A stretch of DNA of 12,764 nucleotides from Oscillospiraceae bacterium (GTDB taxonomy: Bacteria > Bacillota > Clostridia > Oscillospirales > Ruminococcaceae), in assembly GCA_017472375.1 (NCBI GenBank), contig JAFUQL010000107.1, forward strand, positions 1 to 12,764, written 5' to 3'. Shown piece by piece: positions 1 to 5,727 of this stretch (the stretch's first letter is position 1; every line of letters starts with the position of its first letter). Below the pieces are notes generated by a model. It was not told the DNA's origin. It worked only from the letters and a program-made list of their open reading frames with translations, and ran no database searches. Position numbers and translations under genes: made by a program.

Positions 1-115
1 CGCGTTTTCCAATCACACCACGCATTTTTTGACAGGTCTCAGGCTCCGTATGACAATATTTCAAAGCAGGAATGCGGGGTGGGGCGAAGTTTTTGCATGA
101 GACTATGAGGAACAC

Positions 116-151
116 GGGGGGCGATGTTGCCGCGAAGCGGTGACTGAGGGG
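116..151 (-). repeat. Possible dispersed intergenic repeat remnant
   Basis: Read on the minus strand this stretch begins CCCCTCAGTCACCGCTTCGC and ends in a run of C. A small CCGC-GAA-GCGG hairpin sits in it at 130-140. The pattern (C-run, CTCAGTC, short GC hairpin, C-run) resembles from memory the short intergenic repeats common in Faecalibacterium-like genomes. There is only one copy in this window, so repetitiveness cannot be shown here. Confidence 0.25.
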
Positions 152-191
152 CGGCTTCTTTATAAGGCACTGCGAAACCGCTCCCTTCAAC

Positions 192-213
192 CAAAAACTC
201 CCGCGCTGCGGAG
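192..213 (-). terminator. Intrinsic terminator after the C39-like gene
   Basis: On the minus strand CTCCGC (213-208), loop AGC, and GCGGGAG (204-198) form a short GC stem with a one-base bulge, followed by TTTTT (197-193). It lies about 45 bases past the stop codon of the gene ending at 257 and has the right orientation to end that transcript. The stem is short, so the call is moderate. Confidence 0.45.
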
Positions 214-256
214 AACACCCCACAGCACAGGAGCCTGTCTGTGTATTTTTTTGCTG

Positions 257-745
257 TCACCGGGTCCTGCGGGTGAGAAACACCCCCAGCCCCAGCTTGA
301 AATGCCGGCGGCGGAATTCCGGCAGGGTGGACACGAAGTCCGGAGCTGCCGCGCCGGTGTTGAGGAATCGGAACCGCCCGGGCTGCCCGGCGGGCAGGTA
401 GGTCACGAAGTGCCCGCCCCGCCCGGTGAAGTAGAAGGCGATGCCGCCGGGGCGCTTCGCCGCCGTGCCCGCCCGCAGGGTGGGGGAGAGCCGGATGCCC
501 TGCCGGCGCAGGTACAGGCACAGCAGATCAGCCCGGGTGCCCATGCGCCCACCGAACCACAGGGTGCGGGCCAGCTCGGCGCGCACCTGTTCGGGAGTGT
601 GGGGTCGGCCCTCGGCCCGCAGCAGGTTGTAGGCGGCCATCCAGCCGCAGCCGTTGTAGCTGGAGCGGCACCGGCCATAGGGCAGGTCGGAGGCAGCTTT
701 CTGGCGCACGCAGTATCCGTCTGCCGAGTAGAGTCCCAATGTCAT
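257..745 (-). CDS. Small papain-like (C39-like) cysteine peptidase fold protein, function unknown
   Basis: The protein has 162 residues. The ATG start (745) is preceded by GGGAGGG about 6 bases upstream. I do not recognise a named gene. Three elements follow the papain/C39 order: Cys33 in NGCGWMAAYNLL (31-42), with Cys at the start of a helix; His112 in GGHFVTYLP (110-118), at the start of a strand; and Asn129 in FLNTG (127-131), a strand later. Together they could form a Cys-His-Asn triad. There is no signal peptide and no membrane segment, so it is probably cytoplasmic, and there is no exporter domain as in bacteriocin-processing C39 transporters. It lies directly downstream of murC but behind a strong terminator, so it is not clearly in the murC operon. 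It could be a peptidase, a transglutaminase-like enzyme or an inactive fold relative. The gene is confident; the family assignment is inferred from motifs. Confidence 0.75.
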   Translation of the reverse strand: MTLGLYSADGYCVRQKAASDLPYGRCRSSYNGCGWMAAYNLLRAEGRPHTPEQVRAELARTLWFGGRMGTRADLLCLYLRRQGIRLSPTLRAGTAAKRPGGIAFYFTGRGGHFVTYLPAGQPGRFRFLNTGAAAPDFVSTLPEFRRRHFKLGLGVFLTRRTR

Positions 746-763
746 GTTTTACCCTCCCGGACC

Positions 764-801
764 AAAAAGCGCGGGCTGCGGCCGTTCACCGCAGCCCGCG
801 C
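764..801 (-). terminator. Strong intrinsic terminator of murC
   Basis: A perfect 13-bp stem joins 789-801 to 769-781, with a 7-base loop (782-788). On the minus strand it is followed by TTTTT (768-764). It begins 12 bases after the murC stop codon and ends just ahead of the ribosome binding site of the next gene, so it should largely separate the two transcripts. Confidence 0.85.
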
Positions 802-812
802 AGCGGGTCCTG

Positions 813-2198
813 TTATTGCAGCATCATGTTGGCGGCCTTGTATACATCGCCGCAGCCCAGCGTGATGACCAGGTCACCCGGCTGTGCGTTGGCCTTGATA
901 TAGTCGGCGGCCTCGGCCAGGCCCGGGACCACCACCGCGCCGGGGATCAGCGCGGCCAGGTCCTCGCTCCTGACACTGCCGTCGTCCACCTCGCGGCTGC
1001 CCATGATGGGGGTCAGCACCACCCGGTCGGCCATGCCCAGCACATCGGCGAAGTCCTTCAGCAGGGTGCGGGTACGGCTGTAGGTGAAGGGCTGATGCAC
1101 GGCCCACACCTTTGCGCCCTCGGGGCGCATGGCCTTGGCAGTGAACAGGGTGGCCAGCACCTCGGCGGGGTGGTGGGCGTAGTCGTCCACCACGGTGGCG
1201 CCGTTCACCTGGCCCAGCACCTGGAAGCGCCGGGCGGTGCCGGTGAAGTGTTCGGCAGCGCGGGCGGCATCCTCGGGATCCAGATTCAGCACCCGCACGC
1301 AGCAGCACATGGCCAGCGCATTGTAGATGTTGTGGTAGCCGGGCGCACCCATGCGGATGTGGGTGAAGAACATATCCTGCTCGGTGACGTCGAACTCATA
1401 GAAACCCGGCTTGTACATTTGAATGTTCACCGCCCGGTAGTCCGCGCCTTCGGTCTCGATGGCGAAGGTGCGCACGGTGCGGTCCAGGGTGCTCACCACG
1501 TCCCGGGTGTTGGGGTCGTCCATGTTGGCGACCACCATGTGGCTGGTGAGCAGCGCAAAGCGGCGGAAAGCAAACTTCAGGTTGCTCATGGTGCCGAAGT
1601 AGTCCAGGTGGTCGTTGTCGATGTTCAGGATCACCGAGACATAGGGGGCCAGGTGCAGGAAGGTCTCGGAAAATTCGCATGCCTCCACCACGATCTCGGT
1701 GCCGGTGCCGGTCTTGCCGTAGCCGCCGATCAGGGGCAGCTTGCCGCCGATGACCGCGGCAGGGTCGCGGCCGGCCAGTTCCAGCAGGGTGGTGATCAGG
1801 CTGGTGGTGGTGGTCTTGCCGTGGGTGCCCGCCACGCAAATGCTGCTGCGGTACATCCGGCTCACATAGCCCAGCATCACGCTGCGCTCCACACAGGGGA
1901 TGCCACGGCGGTTGGCCTCCTGGATCTCGGCGTTGTCCTCGTGGATGGCGGCGGAGTAGACCACCAGATCCGCGCCCAGTACGTTTTCGGCCTTGTGGCC
2001 CATATAGACGGTCAGGCCCATGGCGCGCTCCGCATCGATGATGGAGCCTTCGTTCACATCGCTGCCCGTGATCTCATAACCTTTGGAGTGCAGGATCTGC
2101 ACCAGAGGATACATACCGCTGCCGCCGATGCCGATAAAGTGCATGCGGTGTACGTTTTTGAGAATGCTGCCGTCAAAGACGCCGGTGTACTGTGCCAT
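813..2198 (-). CDS. murC: UDP-N-acetylmuramate--L-alanine ligase
   Basis: MurC is the cytoplasmic ATP-dependent ligase that adds L-alanine to UDP-MurNAc, the first amino-acid step of peptidoglycan precursor synthesis. At 461 residues it is full length. The N-terminal Rossmann-like domain shows GIGGSGM (23-29), which binds the UDP part of the substrate. The central ATPase domain has the P-loop GTHGKTTT (124-131) and the family motif NIDNDHLDYF (192-201). The C-terminal domain has DDYAHHPAEV near residue 338, where most MurC proteins have DDYGHHP. No frameshift is visible. The ATG start has only a modest GAGGT ribosome binding site. The gene is a single unit, with a probable promoter inside the end of the upstream gene and a strong terminator after it. 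It is not in a division/cell-wall cluster here, which is common in clostridia. Confidence 0.97.
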   Translation of the reverse strand: MAQYTGVFDGSILKNVHRMHFIGIGGSGMYPLVQILHSKGYEITGSDVNEGSIIDAERAMGLTVYMGHKAENVLGADLVVYSAAIHEDNAEIQEANRRGIPCVERSVMLGYVSRMYRSSICVAGTHGKTTTTSLITTLLELAGRDPAAVIGGKLPLIGGYGKTGTGTEIVVEACEFSETFLHLAPYVSVILNIDNDHLDYFGTMSNLKFAFRRFALLTSHMVVANMDDPNTRDVVSTLDRTVRTFAIETEGADYRAVNIQMYKPGFYEFDVTEQDMFFTHIRMGAPGYHNIYNALAMCCCVRVLNLDPEDAARAAEHFTGTARRFQVLGQVNGATVVDDYAHHPAEVLATLFTAKAMRPEGAKVWAVHQPFTYSRTRTLLKDFADVLGMADRVVLTPIMGSREVDDGSVRSEDLAALIPGAVVVPGLAEAADYIKANAQPGDLVITLGCGDVYKAANMMLQ

Positions 2199-2271
2199 AG
2201 TCGTTTACCTCAACTACCAATTTCTTGTTGTGTTCCTGCGGTGACCGATAAAATTGAATTTGTATAGCCCG

Positions 2272-2643
2272 TTAACCATTAAAATTATATGAAAGTGCAG
2301 GCACTTCGTCTACAATTCTTCTGGTCCAGCGGTCGTTTTCTCCATCACAGTTAGGATAGTGGTCGATCCAGATCAATTTGTACAATGCAGAAGTCAATTC
2401 ATTGTCGACGATCGACAAAGTCACTCCGCCAAAATCATGGTCTGCGTATTCTTCATTTTGACCGGCCACGGTTGCTTTTGTCAATTCTCTTCCATCCAAA
2501 GTCCAAAGGCTGATATTGCCTTTTTTATCAGCTTTCAGCACGGCATCTTCGTTTTCCAGCAAAATGGTTATGGTATCGTCTTCAATTTCAAAACGTTTTT
2601 TCCAACAGCCGTTTCTGCTATTGCAAATGTGATCGTACTTCAT
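2272..2643 (-). CDS. Short A+T-rich hypothetical protein
   Basis: I do not recognise this protein. I choose the ATG at 2643 (MKYDHICN), giving 123 residues, because GGGAG sits 8 bases upstream. An upstream in-frame TTG at 2658 overlaps that ribosome binding site and is less likely. The sequence is acidic and alternates hydrophobic and polar residues as in a beta-rich soluble protein (for example FEIEDDTITILLENEDAVLKA, roughly residues 18-38). There is no signal peptide or membrane segment. Two Cys lie near the N-terminus and one in HYPNCDGEND near the C-terminus. Base composition is unlike its neighbours: 25 of 60 bases are G or C at 2281-2340, against about two thirds or more in murC and dpaA. 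This suggests recent acquisition. It could be a toxin-immunity or phage-derived protein, but nothing in the sequence proves it. Confidence 0.65.
   Translation of the reverse strand: MKYDHICNSRNGCWKKRFEIEDDTITILLENEDAVLKADKKGNISLWTLDGRELTKATVAGQNEEYADHDFGGVTLSIVDNELTSALYKLIWIDHYPNCDGENDRWTRRIVDEVPALSYNFNG
2284..2312 (-). promoter_or_regulatory. Candidate promoter for murC inside the upstream gene
   Basis: On the minus strand TAGACG (2312-2307) is followed after 17 bases by a perfect TATAAT (2289-2284). This is a good vegetative sigma-A layout and would start transcription near 2277, about 80 bases before the murC start codon. It lies within the last codons of the orphan gene at 2272-2643. Confidence 0.45.
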
Positions 2644-2651
2644 AGATGTAT

Positions 2652-2656
2652 CTCCC
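2652..2656 (-). promoter_or_regulatory. Ribosome binding site fixing the start at 2643
   Basis: GGGAG on the minus strand stands 8 bases before ATG 2643. It favours this start over the in-frame TTG at 2658, whose own codons contain this motif. Confidence 0.6.
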
Positions 2657-2665
2657 AATGTTCAT

Positions 2666-2703
2666 TCACTAAAGTGACACGTTTGCAAATTCCGGTTTGT
2701 CAC
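2666..2703. promoter_or_regulatory. Palindromic operator-like site upstream of the orphan gene
   Basis: TCACT-AA-AGTGA (2666-2677) is a 12-base palindrome. Overlapping it, GTGACA (2674-2679) pairs with TGTCAC (2698-2703) across 18 bases. The block lies 23-60 bases upstream of the start codon at 2643, where a repressor or activator of that gene would bind. There is only one copy and no known regulator is implied. Confidence 0.3.
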
Positions 2704-2993
2704 TCTTTTTATCCGTCGATGACCGGGAACACGAAAGCAAATTGGGGTTACCTCAAGCTGTAGGGATGCGCCGCGGATCGGTCCCGCGGTGTGCCGGAAT
2801 GATATTGTTACCATTATATAATTTTTGGCCGCTGAAATAAACAGCTTTGAAAAAGTTTTCTGTTTTATCCAAAAGGCCCGGGGATGACTGTGCAAAATGC
2901 TGCTGCGGGCTGCACCACCAGGGACGGCCCGGCATAGGATGGCGCACAGGGCAGCACGGGGCTGCCCGACCAGGGCGAAAGGGGCGGGGACGG

Positions 2994-3779
2994 ATGAGGA
3001 CATTTGCAGTAGTCGGGCAGGATGACCGGGTGCAGGCGGCGGGCGGGATGCTGCGCCGGATGGGCTTTGAGGTGCTGGAGGCGGAGCAGCTTTACCGGGC
3101 GGACTACATCCTGCTGCCCATGCCGCTGGAGGGGGATCGGGCAGGGCTGGCGCAGCTTTTGCGCGCCGCAAAACCCGGTGCCATCGCCTTTAGAGGGCGG
3201 GTCAGCGCGGCGGCTCGGCAGGCGGCCGAGGATGCACACATCTGTCTGCTGGACTACTTCGAGCGGGAGGATCTGGCTTTGCTGAATGCGGTGCCCACCG
3301 CCGAGGGCTGCCTGCAGCTTTTGATGGAGCACCGCCTCCGCACCCTGTGGGGCAGCCCGGTGACGGTGCTGGGCTGCGGGCGTGTGGGGCAGGCGGTGGC
3401 CCGGCGACTGCACGCGCTGGGCGCAGCAGTGACCGTGGCAGCCCGCAGCGCCGAACAGCGGGCACTGGCGCAGGCGGACGGCTGGCGCGCGGTGCGGCTG
3501 GAGGAACTGGACGAGGTACTGCCCGGCTGTGATACGGTGGTGAATACCATCCCGGCCATGGTGCTGGAGGGTGAACGGCTGGCACTGCTGCCGCCGGGCA
3601 GCCTGATCGTGGATCTGGCCAGCAAGCCCGGCGGCACCGACTTTGAGGCGGCACGGGCGCTGGGGCATACGGCCCTGCATGCCCTGAGCCTGCCCGCCCG
3701 CTGTGCCCCGGTGACCGCCGGGGAGCTGGTGGCCCGGGCTGTGTACGCTATGCTGCAAGAAAGGGGAGAGCTGATTTGA
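2994..3779 (+). CDS. dpaA: Dipicolinate synthase subunit A
   Basis: DpaA (SpoVFA) with DpaB converts the lysine-pathway intermediate 4-hydroxy-tetrahydrodipicolinate to dipicolinic acid, the calcium chelator of the spore core; DpaA is the nucleotide-binding dehydrogenase-like subunit. The 261-residue product is slightly shorter than the Bacillus protein of about 290-300. An N-terminal Rossmann-type region (MRTFAVVGQDDR) is followed by a second NAD(P)-binding fold with VLGCGRVGQAVARRL (about 123-137). Family signatures are PTAEGCLQL, NTIPAMVL and DLASKPGGTDF, which I match from memory to B. subtilis DpaA (PTVEG, NTIPSMIL, DLASRPGGTDF). The ATG at 2994 is chosen because the similarity begins there and GGGGCGGGGA precedes it. 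dpaB follows immediately. The adjoining asd-dapG-dapA seen in Bacillus is absent. Confidence 0.93.
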   Translation: MRTFAVVGQDDRVQAAGGMLRRMGFEVLEAEQLYRADYILLPMPLEGDRAGLAQLLRAAKPGAIAFRGRVSAAARQAAEDAHICLLDYFEREDLALLNAVPTAEGCLQLLMEHRLRTLWGSPVTVLGCGRVGQAVARRLHALGAAVTVAARSAEQRALAQADGWRAVRLEELDEVLPGCDTVVNTIPAMVLEGERLALLPPGSLIVDLASKPGGTDFEAARALGHTALHALSLPARCAPVTAGELVARAVYAMLQERGELI

Positions 3780-3782
3780 ATC

Positions 3783-3788
3783 AGGAGG
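3783..3788 (+). promoter_or_regulatory. Ribosome binding site favouring the GTG start of dpaB
   Basis: A perfect AGGAGG lies 8 bases before GTG 3797. It competes with GGGGAG (3763-3768), 7 bases before an in-frame TTG at 3776 that overlaps the dpaA stop. Confidence 0.55.
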
Positions 3789-3796
3789 AACGTACC

Positions 3797-4357
3797 GTGG
3801 CATTTGCCCTGTGCGGCAGCTTCTGCACCTTTGAGGCGGTGCTGCCTCAGGTGCAGCGGCTGGTGAAGCTGGGCTGGCGGGTACTGCCGGTGATGAGCTT
3901 CAACGCGGCGGGGATGGATACCCGCTTTGGCCGCGCCGAGGACTGGAAGGCCCGGCTGTATGAGATCACCGGGATGCGGCCCATCGAGACCCTACAGGGG
4001 GCGGAACCCCTGGGTCCGCGGGATATGGCCCGGGCCATGGTGGTGGCACCCTGCACCGGGGCGACACTGGCCCGACTGAATCTGGGCCTGAGCGATACAC
4101 CGGTGACACTGGCTGCCAAGAGCCTGCTGCGCCGGGGCTGCCCGGTGGTGCTGGCGCCCTCCACCAACGATGGATTGGGGGCCAGTGCGGCCAATCTGGC
4201 AGGGCTGATGGGACGCAAAAATCTGTATTTTGTGCCCTTTGCCCAGGACGACTATCTGAAGAAGCCCAACAGCTTACAGAGCGATTTCACCCTGATCCCG
4301 GATACGCTGGAGCAGGCTTTGCGGGGCCGGCAGCTCCATCCGGTGCTGCTGAGCTGA
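3797..4357 (+). CDS. dpaB: Dipicolinate synthase subunit B
   Basis: DpaB (SpoVFB) is the flavoprotein-family partner of DpaA in dipicolinate synthesis. From GTG 3797 it has 186 residues; from TTG 3776 it would have 193 and overlap the dpaA stop by 4 bases. I prefer GTG because of its perfect AGGAGG, but either works, and the overlap would give translational coupling. Visible features are the opening strand FALCGSFCTFE (compare GLTGSHCTYE in the Bacillus protein, from memory), VLPVMSFNA, the flavoprotein-type segment MVVAPCTGATLARLNLG, and VLAPSTNDGLGASAANL, followed by the C-terminal KNLYFVPFAQDDYLKKPNSL that is typical of the family. The length is normal (about 200). It is the last gene before a bidirectional terminator, so dpaA-dpaB form a two-gene unit. 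Confidence 0.94.
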   Translation: MAFALCGSFCTFEAVLPQVQRLVKLGWRVLPVMSFNAAGMDTRFGRAEDWKARLYEITGMRPIETLQGAEPLGPRDMARAMVVAPCTGATLARLNLGLSDTPVTLAAKSLLRRGCPVVLAPSTNDGLGASAANLAGLMGRKNLYFVPFAQDDYLKKPNSLQSDFTLIPDTLEQALRGRQLHPVLLS

Positions 4358-4377
4358 GAAACGACCGCATAAACAAA

Positions 4378-4440
4378 GCACAGGCGCAGCCCGCGCCCGG
4401 CCGGAGCCGGGGGGCTGCGCCTGTGCGCGTTTTGATCTTT
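4378..4440. terminator. Bidirectional terminator between dpaB and mazF
   Basis: A perfect 15-bp outer stem (4378-4392 with 4412-4426) encloses an inner CCCGGC-CGGA-GCCGGG hairpin (4396-4411). Downstream on the plus strand come TTTTGATCTTTT; on the minus strand TTTGTTTATG. It lies between two convergent genes and probably stops transcription from both sides. Confidence 0.85.
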
Positions 4441-4447
4441 TGGAAGG

Positions 4448-4798
4448 TCACAGGCCCGAGAGCCCGATGCTGACCCCCAGCGCCTCGTTCACCCGCTGCT
4501 GGTCGGCGGGGGTGATCTGGCCGGCCCGCTCCCGCAGGCGGCGCTTGTCCAGCGTGCGGATCTGCTCCAGCAGCACAACGCTGTCCCGTGCGAGGCCGCA
4601 GTCGGCCGCACGGATGTTGATGTGGGTGGGCAGGCGGTTTTTGTCCTGCCGGCTGGTGATGGCTGCCGCGATGACCGTGGGGCTGTGCCGGTTGCCCACG
4701 TCGTTCTGCACGATCAGCACCGGCCGCACGCCGCCCTGCTCTGAGCCCACTACGGGGCTCAGGTCCGCGTAGAACACTTCTCCTCTATGCACTTCCAT
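4448..4798 (-). CDS. mazF: MazF/EndoA-type mRNA endoribonuclease toxin
   Basis: This 116-residue protein belongs to the PemK/MazF family and closely resembles B. subtilis EndoA (NdoA), which cleaves mRNA at specific single-stranded sites and is normally held inactive by a co-encoded antitoxin. The hallmark N-terminus is intact: RGEVFYADLSPVVGSEQGG (5-23), Arg25 in VRPVL and Thr48 in AAIT, the two residues known as catalytic in EndoA. LPTHINI and DSVVLLEQIRTLDK follow as usual. GGAGG sits 10 bases before the ATG. It lies 63 bases downstream of acpS in the same direction and is probably co-transcribed. The Bacillus order is acpS-ydcC-alr-ndoAI-ndoA; here the genes between, including the antitoxin, are missing. 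No antitoxin-sized frame fits in the 63-base gap. Confidence 0.95.
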   Translation of the reverse strand: MEVHRGEVFYADLSPVVGSEQGGVRPVLIVQNDVGNRHSPTVIAAAITSRQDKNRLPTHINIRAADCGLARDSVVLLEQIRTLDKRRLRERAGQITPADQQRVNEALGVSIGLSGL

Positions 4799-4861
4799 GT
4801 AACTCTGCCCTCCAAACTGTATTGATGCTTGTGGCAGTAGTATGGGCGGTGCGGGAGTGGG

Positions 4862-5236
4862 TTATGCACCTTCCAGCACCGCAAAAGCCAGCGCATATTC
4901 CCCCTCGTGGGTCAGGGAGATGTGGGCGGTGAGGCTGCGGCCGGCGAGAAATTCCGCCGCCGTGCCCGAAAGCTGGTAATAGGGGGCGCCGCTCTTCCGG
5001 CGCAGGACCTGAATGTCTGCCATGGCAAACGCCCCGATGCCCACCCCGGCAGCTTTCAGAAAGGCCTCCTTGGCGGCAAAGTTGGCGGCCGCGGTGGACA
5101 GCCGCGCGGTGCCGGTGTGAGTCTCCAGCAGGGCCCGCTCCTCCGGGCCGTAGACCCGGCGCAGAAAGGCAGGGCTGGCCAATCCCTTTTCCATCCGGGC
5201 GATGCGGCACAGGTCAGTGCCAATGCCTGCGATCAT
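4862..5236 (-). CDS. acpS: Holo-[acyl-carrier-protein] synthase
   Basis: AcpS moves the 4'-phosphopantetheine group of coenzyme A onto the serine of apo-acyl carrier protein and is needed for fatty-acid synthesis in the cytoplasm. At 124 residues it has the usual length. The Mg-binding Asp8 is in GIGTDLCRI (4-12) and the catalytic-region Glu57 in FAAKEAFLKA (53-62), matching the conserved Asp8 and Glu58 of the Bacillus enzyme. The end shows HISLTHEGEYALAFAV, the last family motif. GGGAGG lies 7 bases before the ATG. It is the first gene of a probable acpS-mazF transcript starting from the promoter at 5284-5312. Its pairing with mazF is a remnant of the Bacillus gene order. Confidence 0.95.
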   Translation of the reverse strand: MIAGIGTDLCRIARMEKGLASPAFLRRVYGPEERALLETHTGTARLSTAAANFAAKEAFLKAAGVGIGAFAMADIQVLRRKSGAPYYQLSGTAAEFLAGRSLTAHISLTHEGEYALAFAVLEGA

Positions 5237-5283
5237 GGGCGTTCCTCCCTCATGTAGTCTGCCCCGGCGGGGGCGTTGTTTTC

Positions 5284-5312
5284 ATTATAGCCCATCCGGC
5301 GGGCGGTTTCCA
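5284..5312 (-). promoter_or_regulatory. Promoter of acpS-mazF
   Basis: On the minus strand TGGAAA (5312-5307), a 17-base spacer and a perfect TATAAT (5289-5284) form a sigma-A type promoter about 50 bases before acpS. The short leader contains a GCCCC-CGCC-GGGGC hairpin upstream of the ribosome binding site. Confidence 0.65.
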
Positions 5313-5349
5313 GCCCCTGTGAATTTTGCGTGATTTGCCCGCTGTGCTG

Positions 5350-5378
5350 TTGCGCCCGTGCCGGAAACCGTGTATAAT
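5350..5378 (+). promoter_or_regulatory. Promoter of ireB
   Basis: TTGCGC (5350-5355), a 17-base spacer and a perfect TATAAT (5373-5378) give a sigma-A type promoter. Transcription would start near 5385, leaving a leader of about 70 bases before ATG 5458. Confidence 0.65.
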
Positions 5379-5457
5379 GGATAACAAATCAGACAAACCT
5401 GCCAAAAGGGCTCCGGGCGGCCAAGGCCGCTCAAAAATAAACGAGGAGGGCTGCACC

Positions 5458-5703
5458 ATGGCGGACAAAACCGCGATCTTTTCCATTTACGACGACCGGG
5501 ACGAGCAGATCCGCGCTGCGGTGCAGGAGGTCTACGACGCCCTGAAAGAGAAGGGGTACAATCCCATCAACCAGCTCGTGGGCTACATTCTGTCCGAAGA
5601 TCCCACCTACATCACCACCTACAAAAACGCCCGCAGCATCATCCGCAAGGTGGACCGGGACGACCTGCTCCAGTCGCTGCTGCGCAACTATCTGGAGTTG
5701 TAA
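5458..5703 (+). CDS. ireB: IreB family regulatory phosphoprotein (UPF0297)
   Basis: This 81-residue protein is of the IreB/YrzL (UPF0297) family. In Enterococcus faecalis IreB is a cytoplasmic dimer phosphorylated on N-terminal threonines by the kinase IreK, and it lowers cephalosporin resistance. The family core is clear: EKGYNPINQLVGYILSEDP (31-49), then TYKNARSIIRKVDRDDLL, then the C-terminal RNYLEL. A threonine (Thr5) remains in the N-terminal DKTAIFSI, where the enterococcal protein has two. The ATG is chosen because GAGGAGGG (5443-5450) stands 7 bases before it; the frame is open further upstream through the promoter, but that part is untranslated. In many Firmicutes this gene is followed by ruvX and a DUF1292 gene. 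Here it is a single-gene unit with its own promoter and terminator. Confidence 0.92.
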   Translation: MADKTAIFSIYDDRDEQIRAAVQEVYDALKEKGYNPINQLVGYILSEDPTYITTYKNARSIIRKVDRDDLLQSLLRNYLEL

Positions 5704-5727
5704 ACTTTTTTTGAAAACCGCCGACAT

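Larger units (their letters stand above)
1..256. other. Non-coding edge region with no convincing gene
   Basis: No reading frame here looks like a real gene; the open frames are compositional shadows without a plausible ribosome binding site. A perfect TTGACA lies at 29-34 on the plus strand, 17 bases before a weak GACAAT (52-57). This could be a promoter, but nothing recognisable lies downstream on that strand. The segment also contains a hairpin followed by T residues at 192-213 and a possible dispersed repeat at 116-151, both listed separately. A gene beyond the left edge could use part of this region. Confidence 0.4.
2644..2993. other. Divergent intergenic region between the orphan gene and dpaA
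   Basis: These 350 bases hold no supported gene. The left half is A+T-rich like the orphan gene. Visible elements are the palindromic site at 2666-2703 (listed separately), a CCGCGG-N7-CCGCGG hairpin at 2771-2789 without a T-run, a TATAAT on the plus strand at 2817-2822 without a convincing -35 box, and a hairpin (GGGCAGC 2949-2955 with GCTGCCC 2961-2967) 26 bases before the dpaA start. The plus frame is open upstream of dpaA to a TTG at 2847, but that stretch has no dpaA similarity and no ribosome binding site. Confidence 0.5.

Noticed and set aside
39..521. Minus-strand frame of 160 codons overlapping the end of the C39-like gene
   Set aside because: It is Ala/Pro/Arg-rich, lies in another frame of a better gene, and lacks motifs or a ribosome binding site.
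744..2267. Long plus-strand frame of 507 codons opposite murC
   Set aside because: It lies fully over the intact murC gene, has repetitive His/Gly/Val-rich composition and no family motif; it is a shadow of a G+C-rich gene.
2359..2763. Plus-strand frame of 134 codons opposite the A+T-rich orphan gene
   Set aside because: It is Phe/Cys/Ser-rich without a ribosome binding site, while the minus-strand frame has GGGAG at proper spacing and a protein-like composition.
2771..2789. CCGCGG-N7-CCGCGG hairpin considered as a terminator
   Set aside because: There is no T run on either strand after the stem and no gene ends nearby that needs it.
2847..2993. N-terminal extension of dpaA from a TTG at 2847
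   Set aside because: The extra 49 residues are Cys/Arg/Gly-rich, have no ribosome binding site and do not match DpaA; similarity begins at ATG 2994.
5250..5486. Minus-strand frame upstream of acpS considered as a missing MazF antitoxin
   Set aside because: It covers the ireB promoter and start, has no ribbon-helix-helix or AbrB-like features and would be on the far side of acpS.
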